Source: Granulosicoccus sp045106475 (lineage in GTDB: Bacteria > Pseudomonadota > Gammaproteobacteria > Granulosicoccales > Granulosicoccaceae). Taken from it: DNA of 64,000 bases. Both the position numbers and the translations under genes were made by a program. Shown here piece by piece: positions 41,149 to 50,600 of this stretch (the first letter of the stretch is position 1; every line of letters begins with the position of its first letter). Under the pieces are notes generated by a model, which saw nothing but the letters and a program-made list of their open reading frames with translations, was not told the DNA's origin and did not search any database. Location of the stretch: assembly GCA_045106475.1 (NCBI GenBank), contig JBGCEO010000093.1, positions 1 through 64,000 on the forward strand, given 5' to 3'.

Positions 41149-41589
41149 ATGAGCTTTGATTTTTCGCCCAAGGGAATGATGGCAGTCGAGCACTTGCGTT
41201 TTAAACGCTTGTGGCTGGGGCTGGGGCTGTTGATGGTGGCAATAGTTACCCTTGGCTCCGTCATCTCAATTCCACCAACCATCAAAGCCTTTATGCTTCA
41301 GGATAAAGTGTTGCATACACTGGCCTACGCCTGCCTGATGGCATGGTTTGCGCAGATCTACCGGCATGATCTAACCCGATTGCTGCTGGTTATTGCTTTA
41401 ACCGGAATGGGAATAGGCATTGAATTTATTCAGGGTATGGTGCCGCACCGACAATTTGATCTTCTGGATATGATCGCCAATACCTCGGGTGTTGTGCTGG
41501 CCTGGGCGCTGGCCTATACCTGGGTCGGTAACGTGCTGTGCTGGATGGAAGGCTTGTTTTGTCGAAAGATCCTGGGTATTGGCGCGTAG
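41149..41589 (+). CDS. VanZ-like membrane protein
   Basis: This is a roughly 146-residue protein with four helices. It contains the VanZ-family pattern LQDKVLHTLAYACLMAWFAQIY, then GIGIEFIQGMVPHRQFDLLDMIANTSGVVLAW (core EFIQGMVPHRQFDLLDMIAN). The function of such proteins is unclear; in VanZ it gives low-level teicoplanin resistance. The start is uncertain: ATG 41149 is used, but ATG 41179, close to an AAGGGA, is also possible. Confidence 0.78.
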   Translation: MSFDFSPKGMMAVEHLRFKRLWLGLGLLMVAIVTLGSVISIPPTIKAFMLQDKVLHTLAYACLMAWFAQIYRHDLTRLLLVIALTGMGIGIEFIQGMVPHRQFDLLDMIANTSGVVLAWALAYTWVGNVLCWMEGLFCRKILGIGA

Positions 41590-41666
41590 CGTTAGCCTGC
41601 TTGTAGAACCAAATTACCCGGCCGGGCTCTAAGACTGCAAATCCATAGGCAGCTGATGCTCAGGCA

Positions 41667-42845
41667 ATGACGCGATTACTTATTCTGGCAATTCGCTTTC
41701 GTCTTATAGTTATTCGTTTTCGTCAGCTAGGCCAGGGGGTAATACTGGCTGCATCCCTGGCAGGGATAGCACCAGTGTTTGCCCAGGTGCAGTTTCCGCA
41801 AGGTGAATTTCCGCTTACCGATTTCGAGCGCTCTTCAATCTCGATAGATGAAATCATGACGGGCGGACCACCGCGCGATGGAATCCCGTCAATCGATGAT
41901 CCTACTTTTGTCAGCATCTCTGCAGCGAGTGAATGGCTGGACTCCCGCGAGCCTGTCATCGCATTGAACCATGAGGGTGAGGCACGTGCTTACCCCATTC
42001 AAATACTGATGTATCACGAGATAGTTAACGATGTAATTGGCGATACTCCGGTCTCTATTACCTTTTGCCCGCTGTGTAACGCATCCATTGTCTTTGATCG
42101 CACGGTAGCGCATGAAGATGAAACCAACGTACTGGATTTCGGCACCACAGGACGACTGCGCAATAGCGATCTGGTCATGTACGACAGGCAAACCGAGAGT
42201 TGGTGGCAGCAATTTACCGGGCAGGGCATTATCGGCAAGTACACCGATACAACACTGTTGCAGCTACCGTCACAAATAGTAAGTTTCGCTGAATTTAGCG
42301 AAGCCTATGCCGATGCCAGTGTGCTATCCAGGGAGACGGGTTTTAACCGACCGTATGGAAACAATCCTTATCGTGGATACGATGCCATTGACAACAATCC
42401 TTTTTTATTCCAAGGAGAAATAGACTCACGCTTGCCAGCGATGGAGAGAGTCCTGAGCATTCGATTGCAATCGGCAACGCAGTTAATACCACTGAGTCCG
42501 CTACTTGAACAACCTTTGCTTAATCTGACTCTGGATCAAAAACCCGTGGCAGTGTTTGCAGCCTCGACTGCTGCCTCTGCTCTGGACGCTGGCAAAATCG
42601 CCGACTCTCGGGCAGTGCCATCAGCTGCAGCCTTTTCTGCCGTGGTTAATGACAAAGCGTTGAGTTTCAAGTTGCTGGATGGCGCCATCATTGATCAGCA
42701 AACTGGCAGTGAATGGAATGCGTTCGGCCAGGCCGTACGCGGGCCATTGAAATCCACCCAACTGCTACAGCTGGATCAAGGTGTGCACTTTGCCTTTGCG
42801 TGGTTGGCATTCGATCCGGCTGCAGTGGTCGTTGAGTTACCCTAG
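41667..42845 (+). CDS. DUF3179 domain-containing exported protein
   Basis: This is a 392-residue protein with an N-terminal signal segment (about 22-38, VILAASLAGIAPVFAQ). The DUF3179 core includes DGIPSIDDPTFVSISAASEWL, EARAYPIQILMYHEIVNDVI, VSITFCPLCNASIVFDR (CPLC pair near residue 134) and QTESWWQQFTGQGIIGKY. The family is widespread in marine bacteria and its activity is unknown. The gene ends four bases inside the convergent cca gene. Confidence 0.88.
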   Translation: MTRLLILAIRFRLIVIRFRQLGQGVILAASLAGIAPVFAQVQFPQGEFPLTDFERSSISIDEIMTGGPPRDGIPSIDDPTFVSISAASEWLDSREPVIALNHEGEARAYPIQILMYHEIVNDVIGDTPVSITFCPLCNASIVFDRTVAHEDETNVLDFGTTGRLRNSDLVMYDRQTESWWQQFTGQGIIGKYTDTTLLQLPSQIVSFAEFSEAYADASVLSRETGFNRPYGNNPYRGYDAIDNNPFLFQGEIDSRLPAMERVLSIRLQSATQLIPLSPLLEQPLLNLTLDQKPVAVFAASTAASALDAGKIADSRAVPSAAAFSAVVNDKALSFKLLDGAIIDQQTGSEWNAFGQAVRGPLKSTQLLQLDQGVHFAFAWLAFDPAAVVVELP

Positions 42846-44080
42846 CTTAGCTCGTCGCCCGATGATTTAAGCCAGTGTTTAAGTGCCAAGACCCTGGCCT
42901 GCAAGATGGCTGCAGGTATCGATGACTTATTATCCAACGAGTTGGCAATTGCGCTGGTATTGACTGCACGAAATGTATCTGCAGCCTTTGCAAGGTAGCT
43001 TGCCTGTGGATAGCTCTTGTGTTCCATGCCCAGTCTGCCTCGGGCATCCGCTTCACACACTGTCAGAAACTGCTCGAAGCGCTCTGGCTTGCGTACTACA
43101 TCCAGTGAGCTCAGGAGCTTTGCTAGAGTGCTTGCATTTAATTCTCTTGCCCGATGGCAGTGGGTGTGAAATCGGGCTGTTAATACCGCAAGATCCCGAG
43201 TTTTTCTTGGCACCCTCAGACGGGCGCACAAGCTTTCAGATATGTCAGCACCGCGTTGCTCGTGCCCTGAGTGTGAAGGTAAAAGCTCAGAAGGTGTGGT
43301 GGCCTTGCCCAAGTCATGGCACAGAGCGGCAAAGCGAACATCAACTTCGCCACTGAGCGCGGCGGCTTGCTCGACAACCATCATGGTGTGCACGCCGCTG
43401 TCGATCTCCGGATGCCACTGTTCGGGTTGCGGCACGCCAGATAGTGCGTGTACTTCAGGAAAAATGATGCGTAGAGCCTGGCAGCTTTCCAGGGTATCGA
43501 AAAATGCTCTAGGACTCTGTGCAAGCAGGGCACCTTGAGTTTCCTGCCAAACGCGTTCGGCAACCAGACTGTTCACCTCGCCTTGTTGCACCATATCTCG
43601 CATAAGTTCATTAGTTTCTGCGGCAACAGTAAATCCCAGGTGCGTAAATCGAGCCATAAATCTGGCCACTCGCAAGATTCTGACAGGATCTTCTATGAAG
43701 GCCTCGGAGACGTGTCGCAGTATTCTCTGATCAAGATCCTGCTTGCCGTTAAAAGGATCGAGCAATTCACCTGAATCATTCTTGGCCATTGCGTTGATAG
43801 TGAGGTCTCTTCGACTCAGATCCTGATCAAGCGTAACGGTTGTGTCGGTATCAAATGCAAAACCGTGATAACCAGGCCCGGTCTTCCTCTCTTTGCGCGC
43901 AAGCGCATATTCTTCATGTGTTTCGGGGTGAAGGAATACCGGAAAATCCTTGCCAACAGATTGATAGCCTGCATCAAGTAACTCTGCCGGTGTGCTACCC
44001 ACGACTACCCAGTCACGATCAACTACTGGTAAACCGAGTAGCTCATCGCGCACAGCGCCGCCCACCAGGTAGCGTTTCAT
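42842..44080 (-). CDS. cca: CCA-adding enzyme (multifunctional, class II)
   Basis: Cca adds or repairs the 3' CCA of tRNAs. The 412-residue protein has GGAVRDELLGLPVVDRDWVVVG (about 7-28; the DxD is VDRDWV), RRDLTINAMA and EDPVRILRVARFMARF. It also carries an HD phosphohydrolase domain with ALCHDLGKATTPSE, as in the E. coli bifunctional type. The ATG at 44080 gives the usual MKRYLVGGAVRD start. It is divergent from the aminopeptidase gene, with 83 bp between the starts. Confidence 0.96.
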   Translation of the reverse strand: MKRYLVGGAVRDELLGLPVVDRDWVVVGSTPAELLDAGYQSVGKDFPVFLHPETHEEYALARKERKTGPGYHGFAFDTDTTVTLDQDLSRRDLTINAMAKNDSGELLDPFNGKQDLDQRILRHVSEAFIEDPVRILRVARFMARFTHLGFTVAAETNELMRDMVQQGEVNSLVAERVWQETQGALLAQSPRAFFDTLESCQALRIIFPEVHALSGVPQPEQWHPEIDSGVHTMMVVEQAAALSGEVDVRFAALCHDLGKATTPSELLPSHSGHEQRGADISESLCARLRVPRKTRDLAVLTARFHTHCHRARELNASTLAKLLSSLDVVRKPERFEQFLTVCEADARGRLGMEHKSYPQASYLAKAADTFRAVNTSAIANSLDNKSSIPAAILQARVLALKHWLKSSGDELS

Positions 44081-44163
44081 ACTTGTGAGAGACCTAATTC
44101 CTTCATACTGCGAATGGTACACTGGCGCGCAGGGTTGAACGACAGTCTATTAGTGACCAAAGC

Positions 44164-45228
44164 ATGCGAAAAGTAATTATTGGTGTTCTGGCTTGCGTAC
44201 TGGGCCTACCCCTGAGTGGTTGCAGCACTATTGGTTACTACTCTCAAGCGGTAGGTGGGCACTTTAAGCTAATGCGGGCGCGTCAGCCGATCAAAGAACT
44301 GCTGGCTGATAAAGACACCGCACCGGAGCTGCGCGAACAACTGCAGACTCTAGTGGATGCAAGGGATTTTGCCGCCAAGCAGCTCCTGCTGCCCGACAAC
44401 GATAGTTATAGCACTTATGTGCAAACTGGCCGCAGGGCGGTGACCTGGAATGTAGTGGCAGCAGAGGAGTTTTCAGTACAGCCAAAGACCTGGTGTTTCC
44501 CCATTGCGGGCTGCGTCAGTTACCGTGGTTACTTTGATCGCGCAGATGCAGATGCCTATGCAAATACCCTGGCTGAGCAAAGCTATGATGTAACTGTTGG
44601 AGGGGCGTCTGCTTACTCCACATTGGGTTGGTTCGAAGATCCGGTTCTGGATACGATGCTTCGAGGCGGTGACATTCGCTATGTGGGTACACTTTTTCAT
44701 GAATTGGCCCATCAGCTTCTCTATGTCAAGGATGACAGTAACTTCAACGAGGCTTATGCAACTTTTGTTGAGCAAGTTGGTGTTCGTCGCTGGTTAGTGC
44801 ATCGTGATCAGGCTGAGCGCATTCCCGCGTACGATGCTCATCTAAGACGTATTGAAGATTTTGTGGCGCTGTTAAAGCGCACTAGAGGTGCGTTGCAGGC
44901 GCTGTTTTCTCAGGATATCAATGATGAAACCATGAGAGACATGAAACAGGAAGTGTTTGCAACCATGAGAGAGGAGTACGAGGCGCTAAAGCAATCCTGG
45001 GGCGGCTTTGCCGGGTATGACAATTGGTTCAAGCGTGAACTTAACAATGCTCGACTGGTTGCTGTGTCGACTTATAGACGAAATGTACCCGCCTTCCAGG
45101 CTATGTATGAAGAGGCTGGAGAAGAGCTGGACAGATTCTACGAGATAGCCAGGGAGGTTTCACAGCTGCCTTATGAAGAACGTCAGGCAAGGCTCAATGA
45201 ATACCTTCAAGCTAGCGAGCTGCTTTAG
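44164..45228 (+). CDS. Zinc aminopeptidase-like lipoprotein (PF10023 type)
   Basis: This 354-residue predicted lipoprotein has the lipobox PLSGC ending at Cys20, and STIGYYSQAVGGHFKLMRARQPI is characteristic of the putative aminopeptidase family (core YYSQAVGGH). The zinc site is TLFHELAHQLLYVKDD (HExxH at about 179-183), with the third ligand probably the Glu in NEAYATFVEQVG. Substrate unknown. It probably resides in the periplasm, attached to a membrane. Confidence 0.87.
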   Translation: MRKVIIGVLACVLGLPLSGCSTIGYYSQAVGGHFKLMRARQPIKELLADKDTAPELREQLQTLVDARDFAAKQLLLPDNDSYSTYVQTGRRAVTWNVVAAEEFSVQPKTWCFPIAGCVSYRGYFDRADADAYANTLAEQSYDVTVGGASAYSTLGWFEDPVLDTMLRGGDIRYVGTLFHELAHQLLYVKDDSNFNEAYATFVEQVGVRRWLVHRDQAERIPAYDAHLRRIEDFVALLKRTRGALQALFSQDINDETMRDMKQEVFATMREEYEALKQSWGGFAGYDNWFKRELNNARLVAVSTYRRNVPAFQAMYEEAGEELDRFYEIAREVSQLPYEERQARLNEYLQASELL

Positions 45229-45284
45229 CAGTACAGAGTTTAAGTGGTGTCACCACAAGACTTGTTGTGGAGCTGGTCTATACA

Positions 45285-45303
45285 TACATATAAATTATAT
45301 GTA
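45285..45303. promoter_or_regulatory. 19-bp AT-rich perfect palindrome upstream of the DUF3565 gene
   Basis: TACATATAAATTATATGTA is a 9-1-9 inverted repeat with no mismatch, ending 15 bp before the TTG start at 45319. Its size and central spacing resemble binding sites of Rrf2 regulators such as NsrR, whose gene lies immediately downstream in the opposite orientation, though the base sequence differs from the E. coli NsrR consensus I remember. Confidence 0.5.
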
Positions 45304-45318
45304 TAGTTTCGGGTATGT

Positions 45319-45546
45319 TTGAAAAGAAAATTGAATAGGGTGTGGCGTACAATTGTTGGTTTCAATCTCGATGAACAGGACGATTGGGTAGCAAAACTAA
45401 GTTGTGGACATGGGCAGCATGTCAGGCACAATCCGCCCTGGATTCAACGCCCGTGGGTTCTAAACGAGCACGGAAGGCAGAAAAAAATGGGAGCGCTACT
45501 AGACTGCAAAATATGTGATCAGGACGAGTCCGAAATGCTCAACTAG
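45319..45546 (+). CDS. DUF3565 domain protein
   Basis: This protein of up to 75 residues carries the family sequence VGFNLDEQDDWVAKLSCGHGQHVRHNPPW (core CGHGQHVRHNPPW), then RPWVLNEHGR and a C-terminal CKICDQDE. The CGHxxHxRH and CxxC pairs suggest a bound metal. The first codon is uncertain: TTG 45319 opens the frame, and the GTG at 45340 would start directly at the conserved VWRTIVGF. It converges with nsrR, and the two overlap by eight bases. Confidence 0.8.
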   Translation: MKRKLNRVWRTIVGFNLDEQDDWVAKLSCGHGQHVRHNPPWIQRPWVLNEHGRQKKMGALLDCKICDQDESEMLN

Positions 45547-45973
45547 CTCGGTGCATCACGATTTTTTGCAGGTGACTACGTTGCTTGACCAGATCTGCAA
45601 GAGTGTATTGATCGAGTTCGTTTATAAACGCATTCGTGGCTTTTTGCAGAGCTCTTTCTAGTTTGCAACTGCTTTGAAACAGACAAGGGCCATCACTACA
45701 GGCTACCAGTTCGGTGACTTCTTCCAGTTGCCTGAAGACTTCTCCTATATTTAACTCATTGTGGTCATAGTGAATGCGGACGCCACCCGATCGGCCCCGT
45801 ACTGTTTCAACCAAATCCAGCTTTGCCAATTGGTGCACTACCTTCATGAGGTGGGCACGTGAGATGTTAAAGGTATCGCTTATCTGCTCAATGCTCATCA
45901 GTTCGCCCTTCGGCTGAAGAGCAAGCAACATCAATGTACGTAGGGAGTAATCCGTCAGTTTGGTTATGTACAT
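45539..45973 (-). CDS. nsrR: Rrf2-family nitric-oxide-sensing repressor NsrR
   Basis: This 144-residue Rrf2 regulator has the N-terminal winged helix MYITKLTDYSLRTLMLLAL and ISRAHLMKVVHQLAKLDLVETVRGRSGGV. Three Cys at 92, 97 and 103 (CSDGPCLFQSSC) match the [4Fe-4S] cluster ligands of NsrR in number and spacing. NsrR represses NO-detoxification genes until NO destroys the cluster. None of the usual targets (hmp, norB, ytfE) is in the window. The neighbouring DUF3565 gene is the obvious candidate target. Confidence 0.88.
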   Translation of the reverse strand: MYITKLTDYSLRTLMLLALQPKGELMSIEQISDTFNISRAHLMKVVHQLAKLDLVETVRGRSGGVRIHYDHNELNIGEVFRQLEEVTELVACSDGPCLFQSSCKLERALQKATNAFINELDQYTLADLVKQRSHLQKIVMHRAS

Positions 45974-46083
45974 TGTACGGTTGTCCTATAAATCACCAGC
46001 AAGCTTCCCAATTTTAAGACAGTCCGTATAGAGAGCGTCTACCCACTTAATTCACGTTTATTCATTTATGTGTCACGACTGTT

Positions 46084-47544
46084 TTACGGCAAAAGAGTCT
46101 GGCCCATCATGTCGTAATCAATCTCGCGTGCTGCTTCTCTTCCTTCGTTAATGGCCCAAACCACCAGGGATTGACCTCGGCGGCAATCGCCAGCTGCAAA
46201 GATACCATCAACCGACGTCCGATACTTTCCATATTCGGCCTTATAGTTGGAGCGTTGGTCATACTCGATACCTATTGGATCGGAACATTGATGCTCCGGG
46301 CCTAGAAAGCCCATCGCCAGCAGCACAAGGTCAGCTTTCCACTCTTTCTCCGAACCGGGTCGCGGAACGAATTTACCGTCTTTGAAATCGACTTCAACAG
46401 TACGAACGGCTTTTAGTACACCGTCTTCGCCGACGAACTCAACAGAAGAAATCTGATAGACGCGCGGGTCGTTTCCGAACACGCTGGCTGATTCTTCGTG
46501 GCCGTAGTCGGTTCTAAAAATCTTGGGCCAGCTCGGCCATGGATTGTTTTCTGCTCGCGACTCGGGTGGTTGCGGAACGACTTCAAAGTTGACGAGGCTT
46601 TTACAGCCATGACGCAGTGAGGTTGCGATGCAATCTGTACCTGTGTCGCCGCCGCCGATCACGATGACATGCTTATCCTTCGCTGAAATGTAGTTGTCAT
46701 CGGCATGTTTAGAATCAAGCAGGCTCCTGGTGTTGCCGGTTAGAAAATCCATCGCGAAGTGCACACCGGCGAACTCCCGACCGGGGATCGGCAAATCACG
46801 AGGAGTGGTTGCACCTGTAGTAAGCAGTATTGAGTCATGCGACTCTTTCAGCTTATTGATATCGATCGTGCCGTTGCTGCCATCCCCCACATTCTGATTA
46901 ACCAGAAACGTTATACCTTCGGCTTTGAGCAATTCAACCCGACGGTTAACGACGTCTTCTTTTTCCAGTTTCATATTCGGAATGCCGTAGGTTAGCAATC
47001 CTCCTACTCGATCTTCACGCTCATACACGGTTACCGTGTGGCCCGCTCTGTTAAGTTGTGCAGCCGCAGCTAATCCGGCAGGGCCCGAGCCTATAACGCC
47101 AACAGTTTTGCCACTTCGGGTGCTGGGTGGTTCCGGTACAACCCAGCCTTCGGCAAACCCACGATCAATGATGGCCATTTCAATGTTCTTGATGGTAACC
47201 GCTGGTTCATTGATGCCAAGCACACAAGCACCTTCGCAGGGAGCAGGGCAAACACGCCCGGTAAACTCCGGGAAATTATTGGTTTTGTGTAACCTGTCCA
47301 AAGCATCCTTCCACTGATTCTTGTAGATCAGATCATTCCATTCTGGAATCAGATTGTGCACAGGGCAGCCGTCATCAGACTGGCAAAACGGCACACCACA
47401 ATCCATGCAGCGAGCACCCTGTGATTGCAGACGATCGTCCACATGGTCGGTGTAGATTTCGGAATAGTCCAGCAGACGTACGTCGGCAGAACGATAAGGT
47501 GCAGCTTCGCGCTTTATCTCGATAAAACCTGTATGTTTACCCAT
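46084..47544 (-). CDS. gltD: Glutamate synthase small subunit
   Basis: GltD passes electrons from NADPH to GltB for glutamate formation from glutamine and 2-oxoglutarate. The 486-residue protein has Cys46, Cys49, Cys54 and Cys60 (CMDCGVPFCQSDDGCPVHN), a second set in CPAPCEGAC, the FAD motif GVIGSGPAGLAAA near residue 150 and VIVIGGGDTGTDC near residue 290. The ATG at 47544 gives the family N-terminus MGKHTGFIEIKRE. It differs from the copy at 1-2.5 kb: it is the GOGAT subfamily with the DDG insertion before the fourth Cys. It lies 74 bp after gltB. Confidence 0.95.
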   Translation of the reverse strand: MGKHTGFIEIKREAAPYRSADVRLLDYSEIYTDHVDDRLQSQGARCMDCGVPFCQSDDGCPVHNLIPEWNDLIYKNQWKDALDRLHKTNNFPEFTGRVCPAPCEGACVLGINEPAVTIKNIEMAIIDRGFAEGWVVPEPPSTRSGKTVGVIGSGPAGLAAAAQLNRAGHTVTVYEREDRVGGLLTYGIPNMKLEKEDVVNRRVELLKAEGITFLVNQNVGDGSNGTIDINKLKESHDSILLTTGATTPRDLPIPGREFAGVHFAMDFLTGNTRSLLDSKHADDNYISAKDKHVIVIGGGDTGTDCIATSLRHGCKSLVNFEVVPQPPESRAENNPWPSWPKIFRTDYGHEESASVFGNDPRVYQISSVEFVGEDGVLKAVRTVEVDFKDGKFVPRPGSEKEWKADLVLLAMGFLGPEHQCSDPIGIEYDQRSNYKAEYGKYRTSVDGIFAAGDCRRGQSLVVWAINEGREAAREIDYDMMGQTLLP

Positions 47545-47618
47545 ACTCGGAACTCTAGTCTTCGTGTTGGTTGTTGTGTAGCTGTCTGGTGGCAATTACC
47601 AAACGTTAGCGGTTGTTT

Positions 47619-50600
47619 TTAGCCGGTTACCAGCTCTTCCGCTCTGGATTGCTTCATGGCCTTTTGTTGTTGCAATACCCGTTTGTAGTCACGAGGCATC
47701 ACTTTTACGAAGTGATTGATGTGAGACTCCCACTCGCTCATTACGCTTTGCGCAAGTGTAGAGCCAGTATAGCCAATGTGCTTTTCAATCAGGGTCTGCA
47801 CTTCGCGAACATCTTCGTCATCGATCAGTGATTCCAGCTCTACCATATCCATGTTGCAACGCTCTTGCAGTTTTCCTTCTGTATCCAGAACATAAGCAAT
47901 ACCGCCGCTCATTCCGGAAGCGAAGTTTCGTCCTGTGCTGCCCAGTACGACAACTCGCCCACCGGTCATGTATTCGCAGCCGTGATCGCCAACACCTTCG
48001 ACAACCGCATTGGCACCGCTATTACGGACGCAAAATCGCTCTGCAACCACACCATTCAGGAAACACTCACCACTGGTTGCACCATAGAGGATAACGTTGC
48101 CGGCGATGATGTTCTCTTCAGCCTTGAATGAGCTAACCCGAGGTGGGTATACGACAATGCGTCCACCGGATAAACCTTTGCCAACAAAATCGTTAGCATC
48201 GCCCTCAACTTCCAGCGTTACACCTTTGGCCAGCCATGCACCAAAGCTTTGGCCTGCGTTGCCGTTGAATTTGAAGTGAATGGTGTCATCGGCGAGCATA
48301 TCCGGGCCCACGTCGCGAATGATCCTGTTAGAGAGCATGCCGCCAACCACGCGGTTGGTATTGATCAGTGCTAGTTCATGAAATACTTTCTTACCTGACG
48401 AAAGAGCGGGCTGGGCAAGATCAATTAAGGTGTTGTCGAGTGCTTTTTCCAGCCCATGGTCTTGCTTGTGTATCTGGTAGGCACCGAGGAAATCTTTGGG
48501 TTCTGTCGCTTTAGTGAGTAGAGCAGACAGATCAAGACCTTCCGACTTCCAATGCCTTAATGCGTCGTCTACCTCCAAGGCATCCACGCGTCCGACCATC
48601 TCGTTGAACGTTCTAAAGCCCAGCTCAGCCATTATCATGCGCAACTCTTTTGCAACCATGAATATGTAATTAACGACGTGTTCGGGCTGGCCGGTAAATT
48701 TCTTGCGTAGTTCCTTGTCCTGGGTAGCTATACCCACGGGGCAAGTATTTAAGTGGCACTTGCGCATCATGATGCAACCCAACGCGATTAGCGGAGCTGT
48801 TGCCAGGCCGATTTCTTCTGCACCTAGCAGTGCAGCAATGGCAACGTCGCGACCTGTCTTGATTTGCCCATCAGTCTGTAATACAACTCGAGATCGTAGA
48901 TTGTTGAGCACTAGAGTCTGGTGTGTCTCGGCCAGTCCAAGTTCCCAGGGAACGCCTGCGTGCTTGATGGAGGTCAGCGGTGATGCACCAGTGCCGCCCG
49001 AATCACCTGCTATCACGATATGGTCGGCCAGCGCTTTTGCTACTCCTGCCGCGACCGTGCCAACGCCAACCTCTGCGCCCAGTTTGACACTGATGCGCGC
49101 AAGAGGATTGGCATTTTTTAAATCATGGATCAACTGCGACATGTCCTCAATCGAGTAGATGTCGTGGTGCGGAGGCGGGCTGATAAGGCCAACTCCGGGC
49201 GTCGAGTGTCTGAGCTTGGCGATATAGTCGTCAACCTTTGCGCCAGGTAGTTCTCCTCCTTCTCCAGGCTTGGCGCCTTGTATTATCTTGATTTGTAGTT
49301 CGTCCGCATTACTTAGGTAGTTTATCGTTACACCAAAGCGGCCACTGGCAACCTGTTTGATAGCCGAGCGTTTAGAATCACCGTTAGCCATAGGTACAAA
49401 GCGCTTGGCGTCTTCACCCCCTTCGCCTGTATTGGATTTTCCACCAATGCGATTCATGGCGATAGCCAGCGTTTCATGCGCCTCTGCACTGATGCTGCCA
49501 AAACTCATCGCACCGGTTGCAAAGCGCTTGACGATTTCTGCCGCAGGTTCAACCTCGTCTATGGGTATAGAACCACCATTGACAGTTGCATTGAACTTCA
49601 ACAGGCCTCGCAGCGTAGCGTTGCGCGTGTTCTCTTCATTGGTTTGTTTGGCAAATTTCCAGTAGGCATCTTCATTGTTAGAGCGCGCTGCAGTTTGCAG
49701 GCTGGCAACCGAGGAGGGTTCCCACATATGTGTATCGCCATGCCGGCGCCAGTGAAAATCACCCGGGTTCGGTAAGACCTGCGTTGTCGGCATGTCACGA
49801 CTGGGAAATCCCAATTGATGGCGGCGCTGCATTTCTTGTGCTATCACTTCAAGATCAGCGCCGTTAACTCGACTGGCGGCACCAATAAAAGCGACATCGA
49901 CAACATCCTGCGCCAGCCCCACTATCTCGAATATCTGTGCACCCTTGTAGGATTGAAGGGTTGAGATTCCCATCTTTCCCATCACTTTCAGCATACCTTT
50001 GCCAGCCGCTTTTTTATAGGTTTCAACAATGTCCTGATCGTTGCTTATATGCTCTATTCCATCAAATCTGCCTTGTGCCCGTGCATCCCACAGCGCTTCA
50101 TAGGCAAGGTAAGGATTAATCGCATCCACGCCAAAGCCTGCCAGTAGGCAATGATGGTGGACTTCTCTCGCTTCGCCAGATTCCAACACCAGCCCAATTC
50201 TCGAGCGTTGATGCTTTGCATTGAGATGATGGTGCACAGCTCCCACTGCCAACAATGAGCTTATCGCTACTTTCTGATCATTCACACCACGATCCGACAG
50301 TATGACCAGACTGTTGCCGTCTGCGATGGCCTGCATTGCCTGAGACTTTATTCGCTCAAGTGCGTCCACTAGCCCTTGTTTGCCGGAACCGGACGGGAAG
50401 GTGATATCTATAACCGTCGATGTCCATCCTCGGTAGTCGAGTTGCTTTAGCGACGCCAGTTCTTCATTAGTTAGAATAGGGTGGGGCAGCTTTAATCGAT
50501 GGGCGTGCTGTTCAGTCGTTTCCAGCAGATTGCCTTCGGGGCCGATATAGCAGTTCAAGGCCATAATGACCTCTTCGCGAATGGCGTCGATTGCCGGGTT

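Noticed and set aside
45244..45270. Overlapping dyads GTGGTG-T-CACCAC and CCACAA-N6-TTGTGG after the aminopeptidase gene as a terminator.
   Set aside because: No T-run follows either hairpin, and the arms compete with each other; their role is unclear.
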